Shown: positions 11,700 through 24,734, numbered from the stretch's first letter. The stretch is DNA of 64,000 nt from Homalodisca vitripennis (GCF_021130785.1 NW_025776818.1:58503-122502); one strand, 5' to 3'. Notes: generated by a model not told the origin, from the letters alone. Numbers and translations are program-made.

Positions 11700-13035
11700 T
11701 ACTATTTGTAAATAATTATATTGCAGAATATGCACATATACTGATTAAAAGATGGAAAGACCTTGATATACTGTACATGACAGGAAATAAATAAAAAAAA
11801 ATATATTTTACTTCATTTATTTTATTTATCTATAATTAAGAATACTTATTACTTTATAATTTAGTTGCATACTTTTTAATCGATAAGTCAGACATCTTTT
11901 AAAATTAATATAAAAAATTAAATATAATTGAAATACAAAGATCACAAAGATTAAACTACCTTGATATGTTTGTAAAATAACTTTTTTTTAAGTAATTCTA
12001 ATGTAAAAACAAATTGAGGTAAATTTAGTAATCACAATTTCTAAAAAATATCAAGCTCAACCCATTTACTAAGCTTTCTACCATAGAAAAATCACTATTC
12101 CTATTATTTTTACACAGCAACAGCGTTAATTTACATGTATTACACATTCATGTAAATTAATGCTGTTCCAATATCTTTGTGGTTTTGCAGTTAATTGATG
12201 TTACTCTTTAATTGTATTAAGTAACTGTAAGTTTAGATAATTATCATATTTTATGTTATGTTTTGTAGCTAAGATCAAACTAAAACAAATTAGTTGCAAT
12301 AATAAATTGCATTTAGTCTAGTTTATTACAGATAAATGCCATATACAGTATGTATCCATATTTATATGAATTAAGACAAACCGTTGGCGGAGCCACATTC
12401 AAACACAGACAAGTAAACTAAACCACCAATCATGAATGAATGAACGAATAGACACGCAATTGCTGTACGTGCTGTAGTAGATATGATATAAATTAAGTGT
12501 AATAAATAGGCCCTGTTGAACTTTTCATGGGCAATGCTTTTAAAATGTAAACTTTTACATTGAAATGTAAACTTTTAATGTAAAATGTAAACTTCCATAT
12601 TCTAAATAATTATGTCCATTTAATTATAATTATTTATAGGTTCTAAACTCAGATTTTAAAACTCATAATTTACACTAAATATTTGCATTTATTTACAATA
12701 AGTAAACGTTTTATTTATAAATTTAGCGTCAACTCTTCATTGAGGGATTTTTTAATGTCTGTCGCTTATCACGTAATTGTATATATTTAACTGCCATTAT
12801 GAGAGTTTTTAACTACCTGACTTCTAAATGAAGTAAATATATTTAACCTGTTGAAGAGTAGCTGAAAGTGGTTACAAAAGAGTACTGACGGTTATAGCAG
12901 TTTGATTCCATAATAGTAACGTCAGTTTTAACCGTCCACCACAGGCTTGTTTAAGTTATCAATATTACGGCTGTTTACATTCTGTAGTGGCGTTCCTACG
13001 TACTATTTTGACTGGAAACCTTCAACGTAATTATT
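11700..13035. other. AT-rich stretch with a short local repeat
   Basis: No gene seen. At 12545-12600 the segment AAATGTAAACTT occurs about three times in close succession. The part from ~12850 on is less AT-rich than its surroundings and leads into the small open frame listed next. Confidence 0.45.
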
Positions 13036-13038
13036 GCT

Positions 13039-13170
13039 ATGAGGTGCTGGCTCCTAGCGGCATTATGTAAAGTCACAGCTTTGTCGCCTAATTTTTCAGA
13101 AACTTGTTCGCTAACTCATTTCTTGGACATTATTAGGTACTGGACCGGAGTGAATATGACCGTTTTGTGA
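13039..13170 (+). CDS. Doubtful 43-residue open frame with hydrophobic N-terminus
   Basis: An ATG at 13039 opens 43 codons ending with TGA at 13168-13170. The start MRCWLLAALCKVTAL looks like a short signal peptide (positive residue, then hydrophobic run), and the rest holds one more cysteine (SETCSL). It lies in a less AT-rich stretch, and a splice-donor-like CAGGTAAATG follows at about 13217. A first exon of a secreted protein is conceivable, but a chance frame of this length is common and no second exon was found. I do not recognise a family. Confidence 0.12.
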   Translation: MRCWLLAALCKVTALSPNFSETCSLTHFLDIIRYWTGVNMTVL

Positions 13171-13739
13171 ATACTGTTGTAAAATGAGTGGTCATCTGGA
13201 CTAAAATCATCGTATTCAGGTAAATGCAATTAGACAACCTTTTATATGAGTTAAAATAAAAGAAAAAAAAAAAAAACTGCTTATGAATGCACTAAATGTG
13301 AATTTGCGTGTAAAAAAAATTATTTAGCTTTATAAAAACTATTATGAAAGTCAGTTTTAACGCTTAAATTGTAAAGTAACGTACTATTTTGGTCTTTTAA
13401 ATTATTTAAAGACATTTTGAATGAACACAACTATTAAGTGTTCTTTACTCCCTGGAGTCCAATCATGATAATCTTACCTATTCTATTAGACCCTAAGTAG
13501 GTTGTCGGTTATAGCTTGTACTAAAACTTTATTTTAGCTTGTAATATTTCACTCTTCTATAATCTAAATTTACGTATAGGATAAATTAATTAGGACTAAT
13601 ATTGATCCTGAAGTGTTTGTCGAGTAGCTGCATTAATAAATTAAAACATCAACAGAAGAACTTATTATTTTAAAATATACATTTACAGATTATATTTATT
13701 TAGGTATAGAGTAAATACATAACAAGAATTCTTTTAATT

Positions 13740-15610
13740 TTTCAAAATAAATGAATCAGGATAAATTTTCTTAGAAAATAATAAAAGTTTCTTGGAAAAA
13801 CTAGATCTTAGGAAGACAACGTATAGTTAGGTTCTCTACCATACATGCTTAAAACTGTTATTACTTTCATTACAATGAGAAATAACATTTCCTTTAATAT
13901 GAGGGAGATGTATCATAAATATTCAATATAGTTATTTGAGTTTTTGTGTTAAGCAGTAGTGAACAGCGACGAGACGTTTTAGTAGCCTTCAGCTAAAAAT
14001 AAAAAAAATTAGAGGTCCTAAATCTATTATTTTAGACCATTGGTCAATTTTTTACCTACAAATTAAAGTAAATACCCTTGGATGTGATTAATTATAATTC
14101 CTGAGGCGGAAAAATATTGAACTAATAGTACAAAAAGTAAAATTCTGCACAGAATTCTTGGTTTCACTGATACTTTAATTTAAATCAAAATACTAACGAA
14201 GAAGTTTTTTTCTAGGAATTAATGTACTTCAGACTAGGTTAATATTATTCTCACTCTAGCCCTGGAGTGGATACATTGAGATAGTAACTACTATGGTAGA
14301 AGAAGTCTACTAGGCACACTCTGGTAATTATTCCTTCAGTATGTGCCCAATAGATGTCCAAGTACACCTTTTGCATTGATATGCCATAATTAATATTGAT
14401 ATGTTGCATTAATGTTGCTATATTATGTAAAATTCTTTTTATAAAACGGAAATTATACTTTAGTTTAAGCGAAATGTTTTAAATATTTTTAATTGGCTAT
14501 GGATTCCAGTACGGCATTAATAACTGTAATACTTATATTGTGCGAGTTTTGTATCGAATAGTGTGGGAAAGTACCAAACAAAATGCGTTAAACTATTGTT
14601 TGCTTCATAAACTATTTACAAGTATACAAATTACTACATTTAAGCCGTTAACCATCATTTAGTTGGGTTTTCTTATAATTTGACAATTATTATACACTAC
14701 TTTGCTCACTGTTAGTAGTTATGTTACTACAGAATAACGGGAAGATATCTCAGAGTCATAGGTAAGGAAATGGTTTTCTTAAAGATTATATGTTTCTATC
14801 AATCGAGTAAATCAGATTCGAAATTCATAACGCCGTTCAATATCTTAAGACCGGAAAATATTAAGTTGAATCTATATTCTCCCTTTAGGTACTTGGAGAA
14901 TTAAAAACAGCATAAAGCGCAAATATAACTGAGAATATACCAGTGGGATTTATTTTGTATAGTAATCATCAATATGCGATATATGAAAGTATTTAAAATA
15001 TCAACAAACATAAATATTTGTTTAATTTCAATCACGTTACTATTTTCGTAATATATTTGTATATGTTATTATTTATTTATACCCAATAATATATGCACTG
15101 GTCTAGTGATTGATGCTGATACATTGTAGATAAAACCAGGATGTAAACTGCGTACTTTGAATGTCATGAGATAGTGAGAGCAGAAGTTATAATTTATGGA
15201 CAACAAAAATTACTCACTGTAGGTCCATGTCCTGGTCCTCTCTCGGAACCTCACATCGTGTTCCTTGTTCGGTGGTTCTCCGAGGTGCTGCGATTAGAGT
15301 GAATTTTAAATATAATACTGAACAGTTCAAACCATTGAAATTTCCCGAACTTTCTATTGTTGTTTCCATGGATATACGTAATTTAAATGTGTACTGCTGT
15401 ATGGGACATAACATCTGGCTTATTTTAATAACAGTGTCAATATATCTTCCACAAGGTACGTTCCTATATACAAATCACAAGATTTATTTGTATTTATTTT
15501 TTAGTCTAGGGGCCAAACATTTACGAGTAGAAGCTAACAGCCTTGAATTTCGTAAAATTGATGAAATTTTTCGCCCAAAAATGAAATTGATCTTCAGCCA
15601 ACACTAGCTT
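13740..15610 (+). repeat. RU repeat, copy 3 (with upstream arm shared with 51.3 and 59.4 kb)
   Basis: The upstream arm 13770-14860 is colinear with 51290-52310 and 59450-60480. Shared landmarks include TTCTTGGAAAAACTAGATC, GTTATTTGAGTTTTTGT, a segment with CCAATAGAT and GCTATAT-type motifs at 14345-14425, and a CAGAATA-containing stretch near 14730. Block 1 is at about 14873-14925 (TTCTCCCTTTAGGTACTTGG), block 2 at about 15220-15265, and block 3 at about 15355-15385 (GTTTCCATGGATATACGTAA). From block 2 on it matches 29070-29400 closely. A degraded SINE-like tRNA head may lie at 14255-14330, by homology with 51660-51770. Confidence 0.65.
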
Positions 15611-15614
15611 TGGT

Positions 15615-16330
15615 AGGGTAGTAAAAGAAGTAAAAATCTATGAAGTAATATGTTTATATAAAATAATTATTTTATGATAAACATTTATATCCAGCCGTCA
15701 GACACGCAAGTGATAGTTATATAACCGTCAGCCAACGATATGGAAAGACTAAATTAGCATTTTTCAGCCAAGTATTTGTACCGATTTTGTCAAACATTCC
15801 AGTTTTTATATTTTTATAAAGAGTGACCTACGAATCTTTAAACCTGTAAAATACGCTGGTACACCAATATTTATGATTTACTCTTACCTTAGAAATTAAA
15901 TGTTCTCAACGTGCTCTAGTCTGACATGATCAGGGTTTATATCAATTAATTAGTACTAAACACCTTGCAGTATCAAAGGGTTGTTGATTGGACACTTCTG
16001 TTAACTTCTCGAACATTTTGTTTGTACTGTAACTCACTTTAATCCAAATAAGAACTTATAATCTGACAATTTGAACAGAGGTTTACGTATTACTACATGT
16101 GAATAAAAGAATGTTTTATAACTACGGAGAGTTAGTACCTCACATTTATTTAAAAAGAGCCTCTAAATAGAAAAATAAATTCGATTTCCAAAGCTATATA
16201 CCTTGTGTACTTTTAATGCACACTTTTGTAATCAAATATATATATTATATTTATAGTTGTAAAAAATTATAGCTAATGCATCTCTTACGTATATAGAATT
16301 ATACATTGAATTTTAAATATCTAAGCCAGT
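15615..16330. other. AT-rich stretch, no gene seen
   Basis: No recognisable gene or element. The corresponding part is largely absent from the 29-kb paralogue, which passes directly from the equivalent of 15.6 kb to the equivalent of 16.33 kb. Confidence 0.4.
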
Positions 16331-16800
16331 AATGCAGGGTTTAACTCGGAAATTAAATGGATAGCTTCTGCGTTATTTCTTTGAAACTGAGGCAAGAACC
16401 TTCCATTGTAATTAATAAATGGTTTATAAACTTGGGAAGATGAAACGACATTATTCCGATAACGTTTACAAAAGTGGTTTTTTGGAATATCCCTTTTAGA
16501 AAGGTTTTCTCTCGCATACGAAACGTATTCGCAAAAATATACTTTAATTAATTTTCTTTAGAGTATACCTTTCTATACGGTGGTATTTCTTAATTTAATT
16601 TCCAAGTGAAAATGGTAAAATTTCTGCGACGGGACAAAATTTCTGCCATGTATCTATACTCTGAGAAGTTGATGATCCTATAGTTTCACGTTGCAGTCCT
16701 AAGACACCTTCAGTCTGCAGTGTAATTTTACTACATTACAAACTTAATTTAAAGGCTTGTGTTAATAAAGCTAAATTCAACATACACAGGCCTTCCCACC
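16330..16800 (+). repeat. Segment shared with 29.4-30.0 kb
   Basis: About 230 bases from 16330 align by eye with 29410-29640. Common landmarks are AGAACCTTNCATTGTAATTA, TCTGATAACGTT-like, TTTTGGAATATC and CATACGAAACNTNTTCG. Weaker similarity continues towards 16750. It is part of the large diverged duplication 15.2-18.65 / 29.07-33.8 kb. No coding function was seen. Confidence 0.65.
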
Positions 16801-16944
16801 ATATCTGCGTTATATAAGAATAGGTGGGTTCGCCGTCCTTTTGGATGTTGTCAGTGAACATCGTAGTGCACTCAGTTGTGCACCTGATGAGACATGAGGA
16901 TACAGGGTGCTGTTATGAAAGTAATGATCATATTCAGAAAAAGA

Positions 16945-17520
16945 AAACTGATTTATTCATCCAAATGGTGCAAATTGACAAAATACTTCAACATAGCCTC
17001 CTCCTGCAATACACCTGCGTAGACAATTCTGTACGCTTGGAAAGCACCCCGGAATCCCTTGGCTGGCATGCCTCTCAGGAGAATTATAACTTCAGCTTGG
17101 ATGTTATCCACCGACTCCCACTGCCTTCCTCTCAGCTTTCTCTTCAGCCGGTGGTAAAAAATATCACACGGACCTATGGGGTTGTAAGAAGGTTGGGGCA
17201 GCACGGGATTCTTTTTCTGTGTGTGGTAGATGGTAACGACGAAGGCCGTGTGGCTGTGGGCATTTTTGTAGTGGAGCTTGAAGATGACTTTAATATCAGG
17301 CCGGACGCGGGCGATCTGGCGTTTCAGTCTCGAGCGCCTCCAGATAAAAGACTGCGTTGACAGTTTTTCCTGGCGGTACAAACTCAAAATGGACGATTCC
17401 TCGAACTTCAAAGAAGACTATCAGCATTATTTTGATACGAGACTTGCTTATGTGCACTTTTTTGGGCTCGGGAGAGTATTGTGTGAGCCACTGGGAGCTC
17501 TGCCTTTTGGATTGCAGTAT
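16945..17520 (-). pseudogene. mariner transposase, C-terminal part (dead), copy 1
   Basis: On the minus strand, QSSQWLTQYSPEPKKVHISK can be read near 17500-17440, matching the QSSQWK...P..K.....SK segment after the first catalytic Asp of mariner transposases. The frame 17411-16953 continues SRLKRQIARVRPDIKVIFKL, HSHTAFVVT, PVLPQPSYNPIGPCD, LKRKLRGRQWESV and GAFQAYRI. These correspond to KLHHDNAPSHT, PPYSPDLAPCD and the C-terminal RLKRKLKGR region of DD34D transposases. The second catalytic Asp is replaced by Lys (HYKNA where HDNA is expected), while the third Asp (CD) remains. Frameshifts occur near 17410, and the N-terminal DNA-binding half is missing. The plus-strand frame over the same bases is a shadow. 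Confidence 0.9.
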
Positions 17521-17619
17521 GTACTGATGCTGTTATATAACTCATATGTATATCTTAAATGTGTGCTGGGGTGTTTAAGCTGACGCATTAATCTCCAAAA
17601 CTAATTATTCTAATTCTTA

Positions 17620-18650
17620 ATGAAGCAGAAATTATATTATTATAAGTTACGGAGAGAAATGTTAATCTTTGTGTGTTTATAATTTTTTTTTTTTGAAACT
17701 AATTAGGCATTCAAAATACTGTAAAATTTTACTTTGCCCATTATTAACCTCTTGTTGTACTGTGAAAGAGAGCTCTGGCGTGAATTTTAGTAACTAATAT
17801 AATGAGTTAAAACTTGTAGAACACATTATGTCACAATTTTTAGGCACCAAGTTTTTAATTATTGAATTATACCAATCAAGCAAAAATGAGTTGTTGTTTT
17901 TATATGATAAATAAAAAATCATTGACTAATTTCAACTCATTACGAAAATTTTCCTTACAAGAAATGCTAGAAATATTGCTGGAAAAAACGAGTAAGAAAA
18001 TGTTTCTTATTACTAGCTATATATATTTTTTTTATAAAACTACGTGAAAACTTCCAATATATGTTTGGGTCCGATGGGTAGTAAATAATGTAAACTGATT
18101 CTCCCTGTACTTTTTGGGTACTGAGAGGATTAAACACAGCACAAATTAGTGTATTTTACTTAAACATAACAATAAATTGAATTATGTACTTCTGTTAGCA
18201 CTAAATATGAACTATTCTGGTGATTTGTGCTGTGAATAATACTCGCTAAAACTATGATTTAAACTGCTTTGTGTAACGAGAAATAGTGAGTAAAAAACTA
18301 TGATTTATATTGAATTAAAGTAAATCATCCTTGTAAGTCCTGGTCCCGGTCCTGCTTCTGGATATCACATCGTGTTCCTGGTGCTACTTCCGGGAGTAAC
18401 TGTGAGTTTAACTAAATTTGAAAAATGAAGCAACATAACACTACTTATTTAAAAACATTAAATTATAAATGCCATTTTGTTTCCATGGATATAAAGTAAT
18501 ATTTTGTGTAAACTTCTGCTTACGTTTTAGCTGTCCCTTACATTGCTGACGTCACGACTATTAATAACCCTAAACAGAACGCTCGTTATCTGATTATCCA
18601 ATTAGGAACATTTATTGTGACAAAAGTGTGAATAAAACATTAAAAAGTGT
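17620..18650 (+). repeat. RU repeat, copy 4
   Basis: The left arm (GAAAGAGAGCTCTGGCGTGAA at ~17763) matches 32883, 46855 and 54155. Block 1 is at about 18096-18140 (CTCCCTGTACTTTTTGGGTA), block 2 at about 18330-18390, and block 3 at about 18477-18515 (GTTTCCATGGATATAAAG). A shared TTGCTGACGTCACG follows at ~18541. The whole copy is colinear with 32710-33800. Nothing in it looks coding. Confidence 0.75.
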
Positions 18651-18699
18651 TTAAAGAGATAGTTCCATGTCTAAACTTATGCAACAAAACATGTATATT

Positions 18700-18946
18700 A
18701 GCAAAATAATTGTTCTTTATTTTTCTTATGAATATCATGTTTACTTACACTTGTCAAAGCAAAGTTATTTCTAGTTAATAATATATTAATATTAAAAATT
18801 GACTGCAAATCATTTTTAATTGCTGCAGTCGTAAAAGTCTGCCTCAGTGTAAAAATATACGAAGGTAGAGCCATCATTAAAGTCTTACACACATCAGCTA
18901 AACCATATAATCCCAACCAGCGAGCAGTGGCTGCTCTACCGAGCAT
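18700..18946 (-). pseudogene. LINE ORF2 C-terminal fragment
   Basis: The minus-strand frame 18946-18698 reads DVCKTLMMALPSYIFTL and later LLTRNNFAL, then HDIHKKN. This resembles the post-RT region of CR1/Jockey-type LINE proteins, where C+..F+...I.TL.SLYI is followed by an N.R...N....H....KKS pattern. Only this piece is recognisable; there is no RT core and no 3' tail. Similarity is by eye and moderate. Confidence 0.5.
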
Positions 18947-18949
18947 TAA

Positions 18950-21405
18950 TATGAGTTTTACTGAATTGTTAGGTTGACGGATACTAGACTGTGGTTACGT
19001 ATAATGACTTTTAGTTTTATCTATTTTTTATTGTATTAATTTTATGTATATTTGAAACAAAGCGATTTTAAATTAACAGTATTCAAGTGATTATAGGGAA
19101 TCTACAAGTTTTATTCCAACATACAAAAATGTCACGTTCCATAGTGTCCATGGAATACAGATTATAATTAATTTTAAAATTGTTAGCCCTACGTTTTATT
19201 GCCGTACCAAACCAAGGACTTGTGATTCTCTAAAATGTAGCATATTCTCTGCGAACTCTTAGATTTTTTTTTAATTTGCCACTTTTTAATTACCTATAAT
19301 AATGGCTGCTTTGATTAAGCAGTAAAACTTTGTAAGAATATGGGATCACGACATAATAAACTTAACAATTAAATCTCGTTGTCATACGATTTCTGCATCT
19401 AAAATTACTTTTAAAATCATTTATATAGTTTTAGATTTGTTCAACTTTACTCAACAGCACAGCTACCAGTTCTGTTATGACGTACAGAGTTCATAATGAT
19501 AATTAACTGGTATTTAAATGCATTGCCAAAATGGCAATCATTTTCGACTGAAAAGTGTTTATCCTGTCTGAGATAAAAAAGTTCAGCATCCAGTTAGTGG
19601 GAAAACAAAGGGAATACTTGTTGTTTTGAAACAGTTTCATTGTTTTAATTTATAAACATTAATACTAGAGTTTAAAGTGTAGCCTAGTTATACACTATTG
19701 TTGTTAGCATCGATATGCAAGTTGTTTCTGCATTCAAATGCCCTGTTGATAAAAATTAACTACATAGTTTTTTTTATGAATTCTTTCATTTTTATAGATG
19801 AAACATCTAGAGCGTCGCGTAGCAGAGCGATTAATATTCAATAGAAACGCGTAATACAAGTAAAGTGTAATTTTAAATATAAAAGTAATTGGTTTGTTAC
19901 ATAACTTACCTAGTATGACGTTTACGTAAATATCACTGCTAAACGATAGGGAGAAGTTGACATTCATTCTAAGTAATTTTACGAAATTATACTTGACTAT
20001 ATTATTATTCAACGACGCTATCAGTAATACGATCTGAATGTCCTAGTTACGCTCTGTTTAAAAAGCGCAATGTACCTATAAACGAGGTAATTTTTATCAT
20101 TCGCCACAACTCAAAAATGTTTTAGTACAAGTTATCTTATTTTATAGCTTCTAAATTCGGCAATACCCATTTAGGATGTGTTTAACTTTCAAAACTTGTA
20201 TACGTAATATTTTTAAAATATTTATGTCTTTATGTATTGCATTAAAAGATTCAAAGTGTCTATGTACTCTAAATTCGACATGTACTCACTCATAATCCTC
20301 CTTAGACTCAGTGCTGTTTGCATGAACAAGACTGTAGGGTACGTTGGAATCCTTATTTTCGAAATAATTTTGTCTTGTTATGGCACAGATAAATTTACAA
20401 AAACTCCCTCTTAAGCAAATCTTGTTTGCACTATAGTAAGATTCACTAAAGGGCCTTTGCCAACGAATAAAGAAGTGCGTTGACCCCCATGCTTGTTTAG
20501 ACTGAGGGAGAAACCTTACTATAATAGGAGATAACACCTTACTCCAATACAAGATTGCTCAGAAATATGTCCCATTATCATTTATTTATATCAAAAATAA
20601 CGTTTATCTACACTAGGAGTGTGTCCCAACTATCTATGATATTAATTTGGTTATTAGAAGATGTTGATGCCTGAATATATCCTATTTAAATCTTTCACTG
20701 AAACTATAAATGCTCTTGAGCACGGAAATTTTTAAAATAAGGCCAGACTATCAGAATTTCATCATATTTGAGTCTACATTAACACTGCAGGAAATATCAA
20801 TCACCGTAAATGGCTCATTAACAAGCACCAGACTCGGGAGACATCAGGACACATATCAGCTAGATCTGGTGATGCTAGCAATAATCTAGCACGAGCATTG
20901 ATGAGCGGCTTGTTTGTCTTGATCCCTACCTGACCGCTTTAGTAATTACACTCAAGGATATTAGGCCTGGAATTAGGGACAATACTATGGATAGTTAATT
21001 TATTTTCCTATTCAACAATTATTATATTTTTTCAACAATTCCTAGTTTATGATCAAATAAATAGTAAGTAAAATATTGATAACTTAATTTAAAAGTGTGA
21101 TTATTATTCCAACAACAAATTGGCATAATAGAAAGTATAGTTCTTGTATTTTCTAATTTTACTTTTCAATTACAATTAGACATAAAGTAGAACATAGAAT
21201 TTGCAAGAGAACCGTAGGAATTGATAATTCCTTACATAAAGTTTCTGTTTTACTTAATGGACAGGATTCTCTTACTTTTTTCGTTCTGTGATACAAGAAT
21301 AATTAGTTCACTTCGTTTAGATATCTGCAACCTGATTTCTTCCTATTGCACTTGTCTTAGAAGTGACAAAATATTCAGGATATGTAACATTATGGGTGCT
21401 CCTGT
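18950..21405. other. AT-rich stretch, no gene seen
   Basis: Several short open frames occur (for example 19734-20012 minus and 20286-20552 minus), but none shows a recognisable domain and they sit in biased DNA. At ~20735-20980 composition is slightly more balanced, without any identified element. Confidence 0.45.
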
Positions 21406-21409
21406 ATAG

Positions 21410-21690
21410 ATTCGGTGAGCTCAGTCAATTATCTCAGTTATCTCACCTTAGGCAAAGGAGAGGTCTGATAAGGCTCTGTGCCAGTCTCTGCCGCCAAAGT
21501 AGTATAGAACAACACTCAACCATGTCCTGGCTAGCAACCGCTAAAAATAATCATCTTCCGAGGTAGGCTTTGTGATGATCCTTCCTTAGAAGAACATCTA
21601 CCGTAATAACTACTACCCATAACCTGAGAAGGCGGCGACGTACTTAAGGAGAGAAGAGAAGACGATTTCCTACTGGAAAATCGTTGCACA
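21410..21690. other. Less AT-rich segment, possible diverged copy of the 6.6-kb islet
   Basis: GTCAATTATCTC at ~21425 and the following purine-rich stretch resemble 6628-6680. The segment is clearly richer in G and C than its flanks. No protein family was recognised in any frame. Confidence 0.25.
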
Positions 21691-21734
21691 ACTAGCCTAC
21701 TCATCTCTTCTTTCTCACATGTTATACATAAATA

Positions 21735-22310
21735 AATAATAATGCCTTTTATTTAGAGCGTCTCTCAGTACAAAACTGCCTTACAGAGCAACTCAAGTCA
21801 AACTTAACACTAAGAACTTATACTAAGGTTGGCTATTCTAATTCAATCTATAAATAATCTAAAGCAAGATTTTTGAGGTTAAAATACGCAATAGTCACTT
21901 ACAACTAGTTAACATAAACTCCTTTAATTTAGATTTAAAACTAGACAGTTGACTGTGTGCTTTTCAAGCTACCGGGTAGGTCATTGTACAATTTGGGGCC
22001 AAAGTAGGAAAAGCTCCTCCTACCGACTTCCAGCCTCACTCTGGGTAAGTGAAGCTGGTTTGTCCTGGTGGACTACTACTACGTTGCGAGACCTCCTGTC
22101 TTTGCACAAGTTTTTCACATAGATAAATAGGTTCCCCAAATGTTAGGGCCTTGTGGATCATGCAGACTGTAATAAATTATTCTGCTTACCTGTTCCATAC
22201 ACAAAATATGGTCATCGTGAACCCACTTCGGGACAGCCCTACAGGATTCATTCATAAAAGCAAACTTGAGCACGTCACTAGTGTATGGGACTCGGACTGC
22301 GGTCACGGTA
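21735..22310 (-). mobile_element. LINE 3' end, minus strand, same type as 10.6-11.7 kb
   Basis: Reading leftwards from 22306, the minus strand gives CMEQVSRIIYYSL, then, after frameshifts, KALTFGEPIYL and LVQRQEVSQRSSSPP. Near 22010-21960 it gives SYFGPKLYNDLPGSLKS. The last motif closely matches the C-terminal FGPKLYNDLPLSLK of the element at 10565-11690, so the two belong to one LINE type. The 3' end lies near 21735, where AATAAA-rich sequence on the minus strand is expected. RT motifs are absent. Confidence 0.7.
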
Positions 22311-22314
22311 TTTC

Positions 22315-22800
22315 AGGCTCTCCGCATTAGTAAGGAAGCATTCAGTTATTACCCCAGTAAATGTGTACGAAAGTCGGTTCGTCTTCCAGTCTTTCATAGA
22401 GCACGATTTGGATACACTAGAGAAAATATAAGCGTAAAAGTAGGTTAATTGAGATGGATTGATTGAGGTGTGAATCTTTGTTGTAAGATTGAGTGTTGTA
22501 AGTTTGAATGTGGTTTTAATGTAGGATGAATGAATAATATTTTAAATTTATAAATTGACGGCCAATATGCCATGTATATTGTTTACTGTTTTTTTTCACG
22601 ATTTTATTTCACTAGATAGTGGATGAATACTCGTACTATACATCTTTAATAACGAACAGATTCGTACCTTTCAAGTAATAAGTTATGAATAAAGTAGCTA
22701 AAACATTATATATCTACGTTCATCCTGTCATTTATATCAACGGGTACAGACTCTTTTCTTCTGTTATTAATATTACTTTCTGGTTTCCTCTTTAGTAATT
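22315..22800. other. AT-rich stretch, no gene seen
   Basis: No recognisable feature. Confidence 0.4.
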
Positions 22801-22804
22801 TTAT

Positions 22805-22905
22805 TGCCAACAAACTGACCGGATATGAGCGTCTCGCCGTCAGACAGCGAAGGGTAATTGGACAATACTTCACTTTGACACCAACTACTCCTGTTCAATA
22901 GAACG
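22805..22905 (+). repeat. Member of an inverted repeat pair (partner 27195-27305)
   Basis: The bases read FIANKLTGYERLAVRQRRVI, then GQYFTLTPTT. The reverse complement of 27305-27195 reads FIANKLTGCERLDVRHERVI, then GRYFTLTPTT. Conservation holds at protein and DNA level over ~100 bases and stops quickly on both sides. I do not know the family. The length suggests an exon, a retro-copied exon or a small unclassified repeat. Confidence 0.6.
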
Positions 22906-22909
22906 AGAA

Positions 22910-24730
22910 ACTGTTAATCTCGGATTTAAAATAAAAGAGGCCCAGCATTTCCTTGCTCTTTTTTCGATCTTCAGGTCAGTTTTATTTAGCATTAAAGATT
23001 TCAATATGAGTATGTTAATAGAACAAGAATAAACAAGAAAACATTACTTGGTTACCATATTTTTAGATTGTTTTGAAGCTTTTGATTTGAAACCGATGAC
23101 GATTTAGATCTTATAGTGGACTGTGAATAACCGTTTCTGCGGTAACCAAAAATATTAGTAATGACAATGAAAAATATTTTGCTATGTTTAAAATGTTATG
23201 GTCACAAAGATACGCGTACAATTATAATTTTTAACTAATTTATGTACGTAATAACATTAAAATACCAAACAATTTACAACAATTTCATATTTTAACACAT
23301 TCAATGTACTTTGGTTTTTCACCTCCATTTCCATCGATGGTATAGTTTTATTTCCAAACAGCATACACAATTTTATTTAAACTCCTTTAGTATGTGGATG
23401 TTTCTTAAATTGTCCCCGTAAATTTACAGGTTTGATCACTTACCTCAAAACCGGAAAAATGATATAATAAATAAACTGGGACTAACACTGCATTAAAATT
23501 TACATTTTACGTTGAATAGATCATATCGATTCTCGCAACTCGTACAAACCATATTTCTCATAAAATGTTTTATAAAGTTTTTCCTCGTCGTGATTAAATA
23601 ACAATGAAAATAAAACTTGCGATAAAAAATGGTATATGATACAATACGTATTAAATAGTTTTTAATATTCGAAAATCTGATCATTAAATGAAGAAAATGA
23701 ACATTGTAACATGCTTCTCTCAATAATATCTCATGAAGACAGAGAGTTACCCCGGTTACGTGGCGGGGTGAGTCCGGATGTTTACTGAACGTAACGCAGA
23801 AGTGTTAAGCAGAGATTCATAGGTATTTATAATGAAACAAATCTTTTAGAAATATTATCATTATTTTTACCCGTTGAAGATTGTGCAATTCTGATCACAA
23901 CATGAACTTTAACAAATATTTGAATAACGAAATTATTTTATAATGATTAATCAATTTTTCAATGAATTTTAACTGCTGAACCCCTGCTCACTATCTAGTT
24001 ATCAATTAAAAACTTGTGCGCTAAATATAACATTTGACCTCTCCTTTAAATTGTACTACTGTATATCTAATTTAATAAACAAAAACGTTCTCTTTCTATA
24101 TGAAGGTACAAAGCTTATATGCAGATGGTTCAAAACCACTAAATGCAATTAAGCTGCAAACCAATCATTCAAACCGGTTATTCCCGGAAATGATAAATTG
24201 AAACATATTCACACCAAACCAATAACTATTGACCACTCTGATTGGTTTTAGTGTTTTAGTGTTCATAATTTATTACTGTGTCTTATGCGACCACACGATC
24301 AGCTGTATACCGAAATGAAACTATGTAAAATAATAGTTTAATAACGATTCCCATCTCTCAATTTACATATCCTAGTATCACTCCTAGGTGAGTGCTATAC
24401 AGTGTAAGAACCATAAATAGGGGCTTTACAGAAAAGCTATGGATAGTGGTGATAGGAAAAATGTGTAACCTTAATTCAGCATCCCCATTGTCAAATAACT
24501 GTTATACAGTTCTATCAAAATTATAAAATTTCCTTGTTCACGATTTTTTTCTCAAATAATTGATCTTCATTATAAAAATACCTGCGTCTCCCTTGCATAT
24601 TGCATTTCAATCGCTTTATTATATTCACCATAAAATAGCATCTAAATATTATGGCGTCCTAAATTTGTGATTAGTACAAAGTTTCAATGTAAACAGCCGT
24701 ATTTTAACAAACGCCAAAACACGTTGTCAG
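22910..24730. other. AT-rich stretch, no gene seen
   Basis: No domain, SINE or tandem array recognised. The minus-strand frame 23493-23723 has no family resemblance. Confidence 0.45.
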
Positions 24731-24734
24731 CGTT

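Noticed and set aside
16824..17360. 178-codon plus-strand frame
   Set aside because: It is antisense to the mariner transposase relic, whose motifs are clear on the minus strand.
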